Source: Haloglomus halophilum
GTDB taxonomy: Archaea; Halobacteriota; Halobacteria; Halobacteriales; Haloarculaceae
Reading direction: 5' to 3'
Assembly (NCBI RefSeq): GCF_024298885.1
Contig: NZ_CP101166.1
Coordinates: 2,541,149-2,605,148 of the forward strand
Length of the DNA stretch: 64,000 nucleotides
Part shown: positions 8,487 through 18,803 of the stretch, one piece after another
Numbering within the stretch: the stretch's first letter is position 1
Layout: each line of letters opens with the position of its first letter
Notes under the pieces: generated by a model
Told to the model about the DNA's origin: nothing
What the model saw: only the letters and a program-made list of their open reading frames with translations
Databases searched by the model: none
Position numbers and translations under genes: made by a program

Positions 8487-9610
8487 GCGGCACCCAGCCC
8501 ACCCTGGCCGTCGAGGACCTCCGGACGGCCTTCTTCACCGACAAGGAGATCATCCGTGCGGTCGACGGCGCCTCGTTCACCATCGGACCGGGCGAGACCG
8601 TCGGTATCGTCGGTGAATCCGGCTCGGGCAAGTCCGTCACCGCCCGCTCCATCATGGGGCTGGTGGACTCGCCCGGCCGCATCCTGGAGGGGTCGTCCAT
8701 CGAGTATCGCGGCGAGGAGCTGGTCGGCAAGAGCGAGGATGCCTACCGGAAGATCCGCGGCGGCGACATCGCGATGGTCTTCCAGGACCCCCTCACGTCG
8801 CTCAATCCGGTCTACACCGTCGGCAACCAGATCCGCGAGGCCATCCGGCTCCACCGGGGGCTGGAGGGCGCCGAGGCCCGGGAGCTGGCGGTCGAGCTGC
8901 TGGAGGCCGTCTCCATCCCGGACGCCCGCCGCCGTATCACCGAGTACCCCCACCAGTTCTCGGGCGGGATGCGCCAGCGGGCCGTCATCGCGATGGCGCT
9001 GGCCTGTGACCCGGAGCTGCTCATCTGCGACGAACCGACCACCGCGCTCGACGTGACCATCCAGGCACAGATCCTGGAGCTGCTGCAGGACCTGCAGGAC
9101 GAGCGGGACCTCTCCATCATGTTCATCACCCACGACATGGGCGTCATCGCGGAGATCGCCGACCGCGTCAACGTGATGTACGCGGGCGAGATCGTCGAGT
9201 CGGCGCCCGTCGGGGACCTGTTCGACAACCCCAAGCACCCGTACACGCAGGGGCTCCTCGAGTCCATCCCCGGCCGGCACCCGGACGAGGATCGACTCCG
9301 AACCATCGAGGGCGACGTGCCGACCGCGAACGAGCCGGCCCGTGACTGCCGGTTCGCGCCGCGCTGTCCGGAGGCGTTCGACGCCTGCGAGGCGGTCCAT
9401 CCGGTCCCGGTCGACGTCGGGCAGGACCACACGGACCACGCCGCAGCCTGTCTGCTGTATCCGGAGGGCTCGACCGAGGAGGAGCGCGTCGAGCGCCACC
9501 GCCAGCTCGGCAACGCCGCCGAGCGGGTCATCGGCGGTGAGACGGATTCGAACACCGACGGCGAGGAGCCACAGACCGCGGCCGACGGCTCCGGAGGTGA
9601 GCACCGATGA
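8483..9610 (+). CDS. dppD: ABC transporter ATP-binding protein, DppD/OppD type
   Basis: Cytoplasmic ATPase of the importer, 375 aa. Walker A GESGSGKS at residues 44-51, Q-loop [11 protein letters not shown], signature FSGGMRQR near 158, Walker [13 protein letters not shown], then H-loop FITHD. The C-terminal oligopeptide (oligo_HPY) domain shows [14 protein letters not shown] and a later Cys in [10 protein letters not shown], the usual cysteine set of this family. ATGA overlaps at both ends couple it to the neighbours. Confidence 0.93.
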   Translation: MSGTQPTLAVEDLRTAFFTDKEIIRAVDGASFTIGPGETVGIVGESGSGKSVTARSIMGLVDSPGRILEGSSIEYRGEELVGKSEDAYRKIRGGDIAMVFQDPLTSLNPVYTVGNQIREAIRLHRGLEGAEARELAVELLEAVSIPDARRRITEYPHQFSGGMRQRAVIAMALACDPELLICDEPTTALDVTIQAQILELLQDLQDERDLSIMFITHDMGVIAEIADRVNVMYAGEIVESAPVGDLFDNPKHPYTQGLLESIPGRHPDEDRLRTIEGDVPTANEPARDCRFAPRCPEAFDACEAVHPVPVDVGQDHTDHAAACLLYPEGSTEEERVERHRQLGNAAERVIGGETDSNTDGEEPQTAADGSGGEHR

Positions 9611-11238
9611 GCACCGACACGCCGGCCGACGGCGACGGTTCCGGGAGCGGCACCGACGCCGACGCCGACGCGGACGGTCGGGGCGCCGACCCGCTCGTAC
9701 AGGTGAACGAGCTGAAGACCTACTACGACACGGACAACCTGCTCGGCGGGAATCCGGTCAAGGCCGTCGACGGCGTCTCGTTCGACATCGAGCGCGGCGA
9801 GACGCTCGGGCTCGTCGGCGAGTCCGGCTGCGGGAAGACCACGCTCGGCCGGACGCTCGTGCAGCTCGAGGACGCCACCGCCGGCGAGGTGCTGTTCGAC
9901 GGGACGGACATCACGGAGCTCTCGGGGAGCGACCTGAAGCAGTGGCGCCGGAACGCCCAGATCGTCTTCCAGGACCCCGAGTCGTCGCTCAACGACCGGA
10001 TGACGGTCGGGGAGATCGTCCGCGAGCCGCTGGAGGTCCACGGCTGGCCGCACCTGTCGGTCCGGCTCACCGGGAGCGGTGCCGACGCGGCGACGGTGCA
10101 GGGCAAGAAGGTCACGCGGGCACCAGCTGACGCCACCGGCCGCGACGTGGACATCACGGTCCACCTCGACGGCCCCTCGGTCGATATCCGCGAGGCGATG
10201 CCGCTGGAGGAGGACGACCTCGGCGTCTCCGTCGAGGGGAACACGGTCGAGGTCGACGTGATACCGACACGGGCACAGCTCCAGCGTGCGCACGTCCGGG
10301 AGCTGCTCTCGACGGTCGGCCTGCAGGAGGCCCACTACTACCGCTACCCCCACCAGTTCTCCGGCGGCCAGCGCCAGCGAATCGGTATCGCCCGGGCGCT
10401 CGCCCTGGAGCCGGAGTTCGTCGTGCTGGACGAGCCGGTGAGTGCGCTGGACGTCTCCGTGCAGGCGAAGATCCTCAACCTGCTCGACGACCTGCAGGAC
10501 GAGTTCGACCTCACCTACCTCTTCATCGCGCACGACCTGAGCGTCGTCCGGCACATCTGTGACCGCGTCGCCGTGATGTACCTCGGCAACATCATGGAGC
10601 TCGGGCCGACGGAGGAGCTGTTCGACTCCCCGGCGAACCCGTACACGTTCTCGCTGCTGTCGGCGATTCCCGAACCCGACCCCTCCGTCGAGAAGGACCG
10701 GGTCACCCTGCGCGGGACGCCGCCGTCGCCGCGCTACCCGCCGTCGGGCTGCCCCTTCTCGACGCGGTGCCCGGTGAAGATCCGGCCCGAGGAGTACCAG
10801 CACCTCGACGACGAGGTCTGGCGTGCCATCGAGACGTTCCAGGAGATCCTCCGCGAGCGTGACCGCGCCGAACGGTCGCTCCGCGAGATCGCGAAGGAGC
10901 TGCTCGGACTGGAGACGCGGTTCTCCGATATCACCGAGATCAACGACGAGGTGTTCGCCGACATCGAGCTGTCGGGAAGCGTCCGCGAGACCGTCGAGGA
11001 GGCCGAATCGCTCGTCCAGTCCCGGAGCGAGTCCGCCGCACTCGACCTGCTGCGCGAGGAGTTCGGCGGCGTCTGCAGCGCCGAGCGTCCCGACCTCCAC
11101 ACCGTCGGGTCCCGGGGCCGGGAGTCGCTGTGTCACCGCCACCGCGACGAACACGCCGAGCCGCACGAGGAGTTCGGCGACGTGTTCGCCGCCGCCAGCG
11201 GTATCGGGAACCGGCGCAACGTCGCCGACGACGACTGA
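9607..11238 (+). CDS. dppF: ABC transporter ATP-binding protein, DppF/OppF type, with two insertions
   Basis: Second ATPase of the importer, 543 aa, against about 330 for typical DppF. Walker [10 protein letters not shown] at 71-79, Q-loop [10 protein letters not shown] at 120-129, signature FSGGQRQR at 251-258, Walker [13 protein letters not shown]. Between Q-loop and signature lie 130 residues rather than about 60: an acidic, strand-rich insertion spans about 147-223. The C-terminal domain starts normally (GCPFSTRCP) but its third Cys ([11 protein letters not shown]) comes only after a helical, charged insertion of about 110 residues; GRESLCHRH ends the domain. An acidic, low-complexity N-terminus precedes the ATPase. 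All catalytic motifs are intact, so it should be active. Confidence 0.9.
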   Translation: MSTDTPADGDGSGSGTDADADADGRGADPLVQVNELKTYYDTDNLLGGNPVKAVDGVSFDIERGETLGLVGESGCGKTTLGRTLVQLEDATAGEVLFDGTDITELSGSDLKQWRRNAQIVFQDPESSLNDRMTVGEIVREPLEVHGWPHLSVRLTGSGADAATVQGKKVTRAPADATGRDVDITVHLDGPSVDIREAMPLEEDDLGVSVEGNTVEVDVIPTRAQLQRAHVRELLSTVGLQEAHYYRYPHQFSGGQRQRIGIARALALEPEFVVLDEPVSALDVSVQAKILNLLDDLQDEFDLTYLFIAHDLSVVRHICDRVAVMYLGNIMELGPTEELFDSPANPYTFSLLSAIPEPDPSVEKDRVTLRGTPPSPRYPPSGCPFSTRCPVKIRPEEYQHLDDEVWRAIETFQEILRERDRAERSLREIAKELLGLETRFSDITEINDEVFADIELSGSVRETVEEAESLVQSRSESAALDLLREEFGGVCSAERPDLHTVGSRGRESLCHRHRDEHAEPHEEFGDVFAAASGIGNRRNVADDD

Positions 11239-11296
11239 GGCCGCTCGCGACGTCCCGCCCGCCGGCGGTCGTCCGGACCTGCTGTTCTCTCCGCTC

Positions 11297-12100
11297 TCAG
11301 TTCCCGTCGCCCAGCGTGTAGGCCGCCCTGACCTCGACGGTGACGGTCACATCGCCGGGGGTGAACGTGGTCGGCGTGGCGTCGCCGCCGGCGCCACCCT
11401 CGGCGAACGCGCGGTCGTAGTCGTAGACCGGGCCGGCGGGCGACCCGACCGACAGCGACCGGACGCCGTCGATACCGAGGCCGGCCGCGGCGGCGACCGC
11501 GTCGGCGTCGGCGCGGGCGTTCTCGGTGGCGAGCGTGAGCGCCTCGGCTCGGACGGCTGCGCGGGCGTCGTCGGTGAGGCCGAAGCGGACGGCGTCGACG
11601 CGGACGGTGCTCTCGCCCGCGCGCCGGTCCTCGGCGGCCGCGACGGCCGTGTCGACGGCGTCACCGGCGCGGTCGGGCGTCGTGGTCACCTCGAGGCCGT
11701 GGGTGGCACGGTAGCCACGAAGGTCGCGGCCGTCGTGGGTGTAGTTGTACTCGGCGGTCAGCGAGTAGTGGGTGGTCTCGACGGTCGCGAACCCGGCGTC
11801 GGCGAGCGCGGCGCGGACGGCCGCCGTGTCGGCGGCGACGCGCTCGCGGGCCTCGCCCGCCGTGTCGGCCAGCGCGGTGACCGTCAGCGAGACGACGGCC
11901 TCGTCGGGGGCGGCCGAGACCTCACCGACGCCGGTCGTCGAGACCGTGGGCGCCGCGGTGTCGTTCGAGGCCGCGACCGGGTCGGCGAGCGACGCGCCAG
12001 CGACGGGGCTGGGGTCGGCGCTGACGCTGAACGTGGTGCACCCGGCGAGCAGGAGCAAGAGGGCGGTCGCGACGGCTGTGGCCGGGCGTGCTGTGGACAT
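11297..12100 (-). CDS. SIMPL-domain (DUF541) lipoprotein (267 aa)
   Basis: Probable cell-surface lipoprotein. The N-terminus is a Sec-type lipoprotein signal (ATALLLLLAGC, lipobox Cys about residue 21), then a DUF541/SIMPL domain: VSTTGVGEVSAAPDEAVVSL, LADAGFATVETTHYSLTAEY, YRATHGLEVTT and a C-terminal GDVTVTVEVRAAYTL. The biochemical role of SIMPL proteins (BP26 and YggE relatives) is not settled; they are linked to envelope stress. A paralog of the same architecture lies immediately upstream on the same strand (12259-13071). It converges on the end of the ABC operon. Confidence 0.87.
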   Translation of the reverse strand: MSTARPATAVATALLLLLAGCTTFSVSADPSPVAGASLADPVAASNDTAAPTVSTTGVGEVSAAPDEAVVSLTVTALADTAGEARERVAADTAAVRAALADAGFATVETTHYSLTAEYNYTHDGRDLRGYRATHGLEVTTTPDRAGDAVDTAVAAAEDRRAGESTVRVDAVRFGLTDDARAAVRAEALTLATENARADADAVAAAAGLGIDGVRSLSVGSPAGPVYDYDRAFAEGGAGGDATPTTFTPGDVTVTVEVRAAYTLGDGN

Positions 12101-12258
12101 GCCATCCCAGACGCCGTCCGAGGAGATATACCGTGCGTAACGTGAAATGGTGGTTTGAGCGGTCCTGGAGCCGGTAATTCCGGACTACCGGCATCCGACC
12201 CCCCGGCCGGGGCCTCGACGGTCGGCGCGTCGTAGGGGCCGGCGGTCGCGTGCTCGAT

Positions 12259-13071
12259 TCAGTTGGCGCTGGTCGCGTTGTAGGTGACCAGTGCCTGCGC
12301 GGTGACCGTGACGGTGCCGCCCTCGAAGGAGGTGCTGGCGCCGCCGCTGTCGCCGGCGGCGGCGAAGGCGGCCGTCTCCTCGACGCGGTACGGCCGGACG
12401 CTCGTCTCGGCGGTCTCGACCGAGGCGACGCCCGTGATGTCGAGGCTGGTGCCGTCGGCGGCCGTCTCCGCCTGCGTGCGGCCGACATCGACGGCCTCGG
12501 CGAGCGCCTCGTTCCGGAGTTCACGGCGCGTCTCCTCCGTGAGGGTGAAATCGATGCCCTCGACGCGGTTGGCGCCGTTCTCCAGCGCCGTCACGACGGT
12601 CGGGCCGGCCCGGGAGGTGTTGTTCAGCGTGATGGCGAACGCGTGCTGGCCCTGGTACCGGGGCTGGTCGGGGTTGCGTTCGGGGTCGTAGCGGTAGTTC
12701 TGCCGGATGTCGTACCGGGTGGTGACGACCTGGTCGGCGTCGATACCGGCCTCGGCGAGCGCCTCGCGCATCGCCGTGGCGTTCTCCGCGAGCCGGTCGC
12801 GGATGACGGAGACGTTGTCCGACCGGGCGACGACCGCCACGCTGACCACCGCGCGGTCGGGCTCGGCCTCGGCGGTGCCGCTGGCGGCGACCTGGATGGT
12901 TCGGTCGGCGTCGTTCGGCGCCATCTCCGGCTGGCTCTCGGGGCCGTCACCGGCGTCGGCAGGGTTCTGGTTCACCCCATCGCTGGGGGCACCGGTCAAT
13001 CCGAGCGGGGCGCTGCACCCGGCGGTCACGAGGAGGACAGCCAGGCTCAGCGCGGCAACGCTGCGTCGCAT
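12259..13071 (-). CDS. SIMPL-domain (DUF541) lipoprotein (270 aa)
   Basis: Paralog of the neighbouring SIMPL lipoprotein. It starts MRRSVAALSLAVLLVTAGC, a Sec lipoprotein signal with the Cys at 19, followed by a short Gly/Asp/Pro linker. The domain begins IQVAASGTAEAEPDRAVVSV and includes VVTTRYDIRQNYRYD and ALENGANRVEGIDFTLTEE, ending in EGGTVTVTAQALVTYN. The frame remains open far upstream, but that part only shadows the DUF389 and hisG genes; the start at 13071 is fixed by the signal peptide. The tandem copies have diverged, implying different partners or timing. Confidence 0.87.
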   Translation of the reverse strand: MRRSVAALSLAVLLVTAGCSAPLGLTGAPSDGVNQNPADAGDGPESQPEMAPNDADRTIQVAASGTAEAEPDRAVVSVAVVARSDNVSVIRDRLAENATAMREALAEAGIDADQVVTTRYDIRQNYRYDPERNPDQPRYQGQHAFAITLNNTSRAGPTVVTALENGANRVEGIDFTLTEETRRELRNEALAEAVDVGRTQAETAADGTSLDITGVASVETAETSVRPYRVEETAAFAAAGDSGGASTSFEGGTVTVTAQALVTYNATSAN

Positions 13072-13115
13072 GCATCCCGTGCTGCAACGGGGTGGGAAAA
13101 GTGTCTCCTCGAATG

Positions 13116-14477
13116 TCAAACGGCCCTTTGAGCGTCGGTCGTCGGGGCCGGGGCCTCCACAGTCCGTGCCGATGTCGGCGGTGCGAGCCCCGCGGCGTGT
13201 TCGACGGTGACGAACCGGACCTCGACGTGCACGTCGTATCCGACGGCCTCGTCGATGCGCGCGTCGAGCGTCGACACCAGTCCCGCCGTCTCCCCGTCCG
13301 GCGGGACCCCGACCGTGACGACGACGCTGGTGGGCCGCTGCATGACGAGCAGGTGCTGTTCGTACTCGACGGTGGTGTCGAGCCGGTCGACCGAGCCGTA
13401 GTCGGCAGCCAGCGCGTCGTCGATGGCCGCCTCGATGGCATCCTCGGTCTGTGACTGCTGGTAGGAGTCGTAGGTGACTCCCCCGAGGAACACCGAGAGG
13501 ACGGCGATGCCGACGAACAGCGCGCCGACGCGCTTGACCGTCGCCATGCGTGCGCCCTTCGCCCGGAGGAACCCCTCCGGCGCGTAGCCGGCGTAGTAGA
13601 GGACGAGCAGCGCCGCGAGCTCGATCGACAGCAGGTTGACGAGCGTGAGGACGCCGGCCGACAGGGCGACCGTCTCCAGCCCGTAGGCGATACCGATGCC
13701 GACGGTAGCGGCGGGCGGGATGAGCGCGACGGCGATCATGACGCCGACGAGCGCGGTCGAGACGCCGGTGGTGAGCGAGACGGCGCCGGCGGTCCCCGCG
13801 CCGAGCGCGACCGCGAGCGAGAGGAAGTCGGGTGCGAGGCGCTCGCGGACCTGCTCGATTGCCCGGGGGTCGGTCACCTGGACGAGGTTGGTCGACTCGA
13901 CGAGGAAGGCGAAGGCCGTCGCCGCCAGCACCGAGAGGACGACGCCGAGCGCCTGGAACTTCACGCCCCGACGGAACAGGTCGCCGTCGTCGATGACGGT
14001 GCCGACGGCGGCGGCCATCGCCGGCCCGATAAGCGGAGCGATGACCATCGACCCGACGACCGTTGCGGGGGAGTCGAGCAACAGCCCGGCGGTCGCGACC
14101 ACCGCGCTCACGACGGTCAGCGTGACGTACGTCGATGGGGTCGAGGCGAGGCTCTCGGCCGTCTCCCGGAGCTCGACCTGCGCGATGCGGTCCTCGCTCG
14201 CTTCCTCCTTGGCGAACCGCGCCTCCAGCTCCTCGAACTGCTTCGAGGAGACGGCCTGGGCCTCCGTCACCACCGTGACCGCGTCCTCGTCGATGCCGAC
14301 CTCCGCGAGCGACGTGAGGACCGGCTCGACGGCGTTCGTCGGGAGCGGGAACGTCACGACGTGGGTGTAGCGGTCGCTGGTCTCCTCGGTGACCGTGTAG
14401 TCGATGCCCTCCTCCTCGAGGAGGGCGACGACCTTCCCGTACGTCCCCGGCGGGAGCGAGGCGTGGACGAGTCGCAC
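13116..14477 (-). CDS. DUF389 (TIGR00341-type) membrane protein (453 aa)
   Basis: Multi-pass membrane protein of unknown function. The cytoplasmic N-terminal domain (residues 1-130, starting at GTG with RLVHASLPPGTYGKV) precedes a membrane core with the DUF389 hallmark GSMVIAPLIGPAMA and the later GVMIAVALIPPAATVGIG. About six hydrophobic helices are visible, then a soluble tail of roughly 130 residues with YEQHLLVMQRPTSVVVTVGV. The GTG at 14477 begins the conserved domain; the extra 84 residues of the open frame overlap hisG on the other strand and look noncoding. It diverges from hisG with 94 bases between. Confidence 0.85.
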   Translation of the reverse strand: MRLVHASLPPGTYGKVVALLEEEGIDYTVTEETSDRYTHVVTFPLPTNAVEPVLTSLAEVGIDEDAVTVVTEAQAVSSKQFEELEARFAKEEASEDRIAQVELRETAESLASTPSTYVTLTVVSAVVATAGLLLDSPATVVGSMVIAPLIGPAMAAAVGTVIDDGDLFRRGVKFQALGVVLSVLAATAFAFLVESTNLVQVTDPRAIEQVRERLAPDFLSLAVALGAGTAGAVSLTTGVSTALVGVMIAVALIPPAATVGIGIAYGLETVALSAGVLTLVNLLSIELAALLVLYYAGYAPEGFLRAKGARMATVKRVGALFVGIAVLSVFLGGVTYDSYQQSQTEDAIEAAIDDALAADYGSVDRLDTTVEYEQHLLVMQRPTSVVVTVGVPPDGETAGLVSTLDARIDEAVGYDVHVEVRFVTVEHAAGLAPPTSARTVEAPAPTTDAQRAV

Positions 14478-14571
14478 GGCCGGCGTTGTGGTGGACCGGG
14501 GATAAGTGGTCGTGGTTCCGCCGGTCCCCGTCGCCCGAAACGCCTTCCCCGGTCGACCGCGAGGGGGCGGT

Positions 14572-15465
14572 ATGCGCATCGCGGTACCCAACAAGGGACG
14601 CCTCCACGAGCCGACGCTCTCCCTGCTCGAGCGCGCCGGGCTCCACGTCGAGAACGGGAGCGACCGGAAACTGTACGCCGACACGGTCGACCCGGACGTG
14701 CAGGTGCTGTTCGCCCGTGCGGCCGACATCCCCGCCTACGTCGCCGACGGCGCCGCCGCGGTCGGTGTGACCGGCCGCGACCAGGTCCACGAGCACGAAC
14801 ACGGCACCGACCTCGAGGAACTGCTCGACCTGGAGCTCGGCAAGTGCCGGCTCGTCCTCGCATCGCCCGAGGACGGCCCCATCCGCGAGACCGCCGACCT
14901 CGCGGATGGGACCGTCGCCACGGAGTTCCCGAACATCACCCGGACGTTCTTCGAGGGGACCGACGTGAGTCCCGATATCGTCGAGGTCTCGGGGGCCACC
15001 GAGCTCACCCCACATGTCGATATGGCCGACGCCATCGTCGACATCACCTCGACGGGGACGACCCTGCGGATGAACCGGCTCGCCATCGTCGACGAGGTGC
15101 TCCAGTCGTCCGTGCGGCTGTACGCCCATCCCGACCGGGTCGACGACGAGAAGGTCCGGCAGGTCGAGACCGCGCTCGCGAGCGTCCTCGCGGCCGAGGG
15201 GAAGCGCTACCTGATGATGAACGTCCCCAGCGACTCGCTGGCCGACGTCGAGGATGTCATCCCCGGCATGGGCGGGCCGACGGTGATGGATGTCGACAGC
15301 CGGGCGTCGGAGACACCCGGTGAAGACGGCGACGGTGCCGAGGAGGACGCCGTCGCGGTCCACGTCGTCGTCGAGGAACGAGAGGTGTTCGAGACCATCA
15401 CCCGCCTGAAGGAGGCCGGCGCGCGCGACATTCTCGTGACCGAAATCGAGCGGCTGGTGGAGTAG
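14572..15465 (+). CDS. hisG: ATP phosphoribosyltransferase, long form
   Basis: First step of histidine biosynthesis: ATP and PRPP to phosphoribosyl-ATP, in the cytoplasm. The 297-residue protein begins [20 protein letters not shown], a clear HisG start, with [20 protein letters not shown] and the PRPP-binding segment [16 protein letters not shown]. The C-terminal 75 residues (ending [20 protein letters not shown]) form the HisG_C ACT-like regulatory domain, so this is the hexameric, histidine-inhibited long form that needs no HisZ. Other his genes are not nearby. Confidence 0.96.
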   Translation: MRIAVPNKGRLHEPTLSLLERAGLHVENGSDRKLYADTVDPDVQVLFARAADIPAYVADGAAAVGVTGRDQVHEHEHGTDLEELLDLELGKCRLVLASPEDGPIRETADLADGTVATEFPNITRTFFEGTDVSPDIVEVSGATELTPHVDMADAIVDITSTGTTLRMNRLAIVDEVLQSSVRLYAHPDRVDDEKVRQVETALASVLAAEGKRYLMMNVPSDSLADVEDVIPGMGGPTVMDVDSRASETPGEDGDGAEEDAVAVHVVVEEREVFETITRLKEAGARDILVTEIERLVE

Positions 15466-15517
15466 CGGAGGCGCGAGGAGGGAAGGCTTACAAGCGCATG
15501 GACCGCACACTCGGGTG

Positions 15518-17059
15518 ATGGACGACGAGGGGTCGGACCGGCGGTCGTCGGACGATACCGACGAGCCGGCCGAGGACGCGTCCGAAGCCGTCGACGAATC
15601 CGAGAGCGACGGCTCCGGCGACGAGGACCCCTCCGAACCCGAGGACGCCCCCACGGACGAGGACCCCTCCGGACCAGATGACGCCGACGAGGGGGCCTAC
15701 GAGCTGGAGGACGGCCCCACGGACGAGGTCGGTGACCTCTCCCCCTCGCCCGAGGCGGACCCGGACCCGGACCCGGCCGCGGCAGCGGACGAGGCCGTCA
15801 GTGACGGTCCGTACGGGGACGACGTGGCGGACGATGCGGATGCGGACACGGATGACGTGGCTGCCGACACGGACCCGGCCGACGACGCCGACGACCGCAT
15901 CGTCACGGACGACGCGGCGGAGCGCTCGCTCGAGGACGAGGCCGTCTCGCCGGTTCCGGAGGACGACGACGAGGCCGACGAGACCGAGACGCCCGAACCG
16001 GCGCCCGAGCGGGAGCCGGTGTCGCAGTCGGACCTCGAGCCGGCAGGCGACCCCGAGGCCCAGTGGGGTCCCGCGGACGACGAGGAGTGGGAGGACCCGT
16101 TCCCCGACGTGGAGACGGAGGTCCCAGACTACGACGCCGACGACGAGGCGGCCGAGGCCTACCCCGCGAACCCGAACACGCCCGACTCCTCGGTCGAGAC
16201 CGAGGACGTGGTGGGCGGGGCCACCGGACAGCCCGAGTCGGACGGCGGATACGCCGACCCAACCTCGACGACGACCGTCGAGAACGACTTCGGGGACGGG
16301 CCCGCGAGCGACCAGGAGATGCCGCTGGCCGACCACATCGAGGAGATGGTCCGGCGGCTGGGGGTGGTCATCATCGTGATGGCCGTCGTCTCGGCCATCG
16401 TCTTCCCGTTCGCCGAGCGCATCATCAACTTCCTCTGGTTCTCCTACCTGCCCGGCCAGCTCTCGCAGTGCCCGGCCAACCCCAACATCGCGAACGGCGG
16501 TGCGGCCTGTGCCCGCGTCTACAACCCGCTCGCGCTCATCTTCGCGCGGCTGAAGATGGCCACGCTCGCGGGTCTGGTGGTCTCGCTCCCCGTGTTCGTC
16601 TACGAGACCTACCTGTTCATGCGGCCGGGGCTCTACCCGAAGGAGCGCCGCTACTACCTCGCCAGCGTCCCGACCAGTCTCATCCTCGCCGCAGCCGGCA
16701 TCGCCTTCGCGCACCTGCTGGTGCTGCCGGCCATCTTCACCTACTTCGTCTTCTACTCCCAGGACGCGACGGTCATCGCGTTCGGCCTGACCGAGACGTT
16801 CGACCTGATGGTCCTGATGCTGGGCGGCTTCGCCATCATCTTCCAGATCCCCCTGTTCGTCAGCCTCGCGCTGATGATGGGGCTGGTCACCCGGCGGTGG
16901 ATGGCGACCAAGCGTCTCTACTTCTGGGGCGCGTTCGCCGGCCTCGCCTTCCTGTTCAGCCCGGATCCGACCGGGATGGCGCCCATCATCGTCGCCGCGA
17001 CGATGATCGTCCTCTTCGAGGGGACGCTGCTGCTGGCGAAGTGGACTGGGCGGGAGTAA
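15518..17059 (+). CDS. tatC: Sec-independent translocase subunit TatC with acidic N-terminal extension
   Basis: Receptor/core subunit of the twin-arginine translocase, which exports folded proteins and is heavily used by haloarchaea. Residues 1-about 265 are a disordered, extremely Asp/Glu-rich region; the six-helix TatC domain begins MPLADHIEEMVRRLG and keeps YLFMRPGLYPKERR and the late FSPDPTGMAPIIVAATM. Two Cys in the first outer loop (SQCPANPN and GGAACARV) could form a disulfide. A GTG sits directly before the ATG (GTGATG); ATG is preferred. Canonical TatC is about 250 aa. This window encodes several Tat-signal lipoproteins that would depend on such a translocase. Confidence 0.93.
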   Translation: MDDEGSDRRSSDDTDEPAEDASEAVDESESDGSGDEDPSEPEDAPTDEDPSGPDDADEGAYELEDGPTDEVGDLSPSPEADPDPDPAAAADEAVSDGPYGDDVADDADADTDDVAADTDPADDADDRIVTDDAAERSLEDEAVSPVPEDDDEADETETPEPAPEREPVSQSDLEPAGDPEAQWGPADDEEWEDPFPDVETEVPDYDADDEAAEAYPANPNTPDSSVETEDVVGGATGQPESDGGYADPTSTTTVENDFGDGPASDQEMPLADHIEEMVRRLGVVIIVMAVVSAIVFPFAERIINFLWFSYLPGQLSQCPANPNIANGGAACARVYNPLALIFARLKMATLAGLVVSLPVFVYETYLFMRPGLYPKERRYYLASVPTSLILAAAGIAFAHLLVLPAIFTYFVFYSQDATVIAFGLTETFDLMVLMLGGFAIIFQIPLFVSLALMMGLVTRRWMATKRLYFWGAFAGLAFLFSPDPTGMAPIIVAATMIVLFEGTLLLAKWTGRE

Positions 17060-17111
17060 GCCGAGGTCGCTCGTTCGTCCGTGCGTTCTGCTCGTCAGCC
17101 GGGCGACGACT

Positions 17112-18803
17112 TCACCTATCCACTTCGCCCATGATCGTGTCCAGCGACCCGAGCGTCGCCACGAGGTCGGGGATGTACTCGCCTTCGCTCATCTCCGGGA
17201 GCGCCTGGAGGTTCGAGAACGAGGGGCCACGGATCTTGAAGCGTGCGGGCGTGTCGGTCCCGTCCGAGCGGATGTAGATCCCGAGTTCGCCCTTGGCGGC
17301 CTCGACGGCGCGGTAGATCTCGGCGTCGGGGTCGGGCTTGATGGTCCGCGGGACGTTCCCCTGGATGGTCCGGTCGTCTTCGGGCCAGTCGCGCAGGAGG
17401 TCGACGCACTGCTCGACGATGCGGGCGGACTCCTCCAGTTCGCGCAGCCGCACGAGGAGCCGGGCGTAGTTGTCGCAGCCGTCCTCGGTGACGACATCCC
17501 AGTCGAGCTCGTCGTAGTAGCCGTACGGGTCGTCGCGCCGGAGGTCGTAGTCGACCCCGGAGCCGCGGGCGACCGGGCCGGTGACGCCGTAGGATTTCGC
17601 CACGTCCGGCTCCAGTACGCCGGTGTCGACCGTGCGGATCTGCATGATCTCGTTCGCCGTGAGCAGGTCGTGGTACTCGCGCAGGCGCCCCGGGAGGTGG
17701 TCGGTGAAATCCACCACGCTGTCGAGGAACTCCTCGCGGGGCTCGGGCAGGTCCCACGCCACGCCGCCGAGCCGGAAGTAGTTGAACATCAGGCGCTGGC
17801 CGGTGAGGTCCTCGACGAGGCTCTGGACGCGCTCGCGGTCCTGGATGGCGTACATGAACGACGCCGTGAACTCGCCGATGACGTCGAGCGCGTACGTGCC
17901 GACGGCGAGCAGGTGCGAGAGCATCCGCGAGAGTTCGGCGCTCATCGTCCGGATGACCTGTGCGTACTCGGGCACGTCGATGTCGACGAGGTCCTCGGCC
18001 GCGCGGGCGTACGCCCACTCGTTGAGCAGGCCGGCGCCGCCCCAGTCCCACCGGTCGGGGTACGGCATGATCTGGTGGCGGTAGGTCCCCTGCTGGCACA
18101 TCTGCTCCTCGCAGCGGTGGATGTAGCCGATATCCGGCTCCACGTCGGCAACCGTCTCCCCGTCCAGCGTCACGCCCAGATGGAGCACGCCGTGCGTGGA
18201 GGGGTGGTGCGGGCCGATGTTGAGGAACATCGTGTCGCCGTCGCGGCCGTCCTCCTGCAGGGGGTTCGCGTGCTCGCGGAGCGTGACGACCTGTGCGCTC
18301 TCCTGGTCGTAGTCCTCGCGGAGCGGGTGGCCCTGCCAGGTCTCGGGCAGGAGGATGCGCCGCAGGTCGGGGTGGTCGTCGTACTCGATGCCGAACAGGT
18401 CGTAGGCCTCGCGCTCGTGCCAGTCGGCGGTGTCGAAGACGCTCGCGCCGGACTCGCTGACGGGCCCCTCGTGTCGCGTCGGGACGACGAGCGCCGTCTC
18501 GAACGTGGCATCGTCGTAGCTCCGGAGGTGGTAGATCGTCTCGAAACGGTCGTCGTACTCCTGAGCGGTGACGCAGGCACAGTGGTCGAATCCGGCGGCC
18601 CGCAGGCGCGCGAGCGCGTCGGCGACGGCGTCCGCGCGCACGACGAACGCCTCGCAGTTGCGATGCGTCTCGCGCCCGACGACCCGGTCGCCCAGCGCCT
18701 CGGCGGCGACGGCGGCCGGGTCGTGGCCGGCGACTCCATCCGGTTCTCGTAGCTGCTCGGTCGTGGCGGACTCCTGGAGGGCGCCCCCCGACTCTCGCTG
18801 CAT
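17112..18803 (-). CDS. nuoCD: NADH-quinone oxidoreductase-like subunit CD, standing alone
   Basis: Fused 30-kDa (NuoC) and 49-kDa (NuoD) subunits of complex I-type enzymes; the D part lines the quinone pocket. The NuoC region (about residues 40-170) includes ERVYDLFG-like [20 protein letters not shown]; the NuoD region starts [19 protein letters not shown] and includes [20 protein letters not shown] and [19 protein letters not shown]. The C-terminus [22 protein letters not shown] matches the family end. The 563-residue length is normal. I chose the ATG at 18803; 18878 is a possible upstream start. No other nuo gene lies beside it: tatC is convergent and a phosphatase divergent. Confidence 0.88.
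   Translation of the reverse strand: MQRESGGALQESATTEQLREPDGVAGHDPAAVAAEALGDRVVGRETHRNCEAFVVRADAVADALARLRAAGFDHCACVTAQEYDDRFETIYHLRSYDDATFETALVVPTRHEGPVSESGASVFDTADWHEREAYDLFGIEYDDHPDLRRILLPETWQGHPLREDYDQESAQVVTLREHANPLQEDGRDGDTMFLNIGPHHPSTHGVLHLGVTLDGETVADVEPDIGYIHRCEEQMCQQGTYRHQIMPYPDRWDWGGAGLLNEWAYARAAEDLVDIDVPEYAQVIRTMSAELSRMLSHLLAVGTYALDVIGEFTASFMYAIQDRERVQSLVEDLTGQRLMFNYFRLGGVAWDLPEPREEFLDSVVDFTDHLPGRLREYHDLLTANEIMQIRTVDTGVLEPDVAKSYGVTGPVARGSGVDYDLRRDDPYGYYDELDWDVVTEDGCDNYARLLVRLRELEESARIVEQCVDLLRDWPEDDRTIQGNVPRTIKPDPDAEIYRAVEAAKGELGIYIRSDGTDTPARFKIRGPSFSNLQALPEMSEGEYIPDLVATLGSLDTIMGEVDR

Noticed and set aside
8812-11166. Minus-strand open frame of 784 codons opposite the ABC ATPases
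   Set aside because: Antisense to two genes with complete Walker motifs; high GC leaves few stops in this frame.
12259-15654. Minus-strand open frame of 1131 codons
   Set aside because: Only the last 270 codons are a real gene (SIMPL lipoprotein with a signal peptide). The rest overlaps hisG and the DUF389 gene antisense and has shadow-type Arg/Gly/Asp composition.
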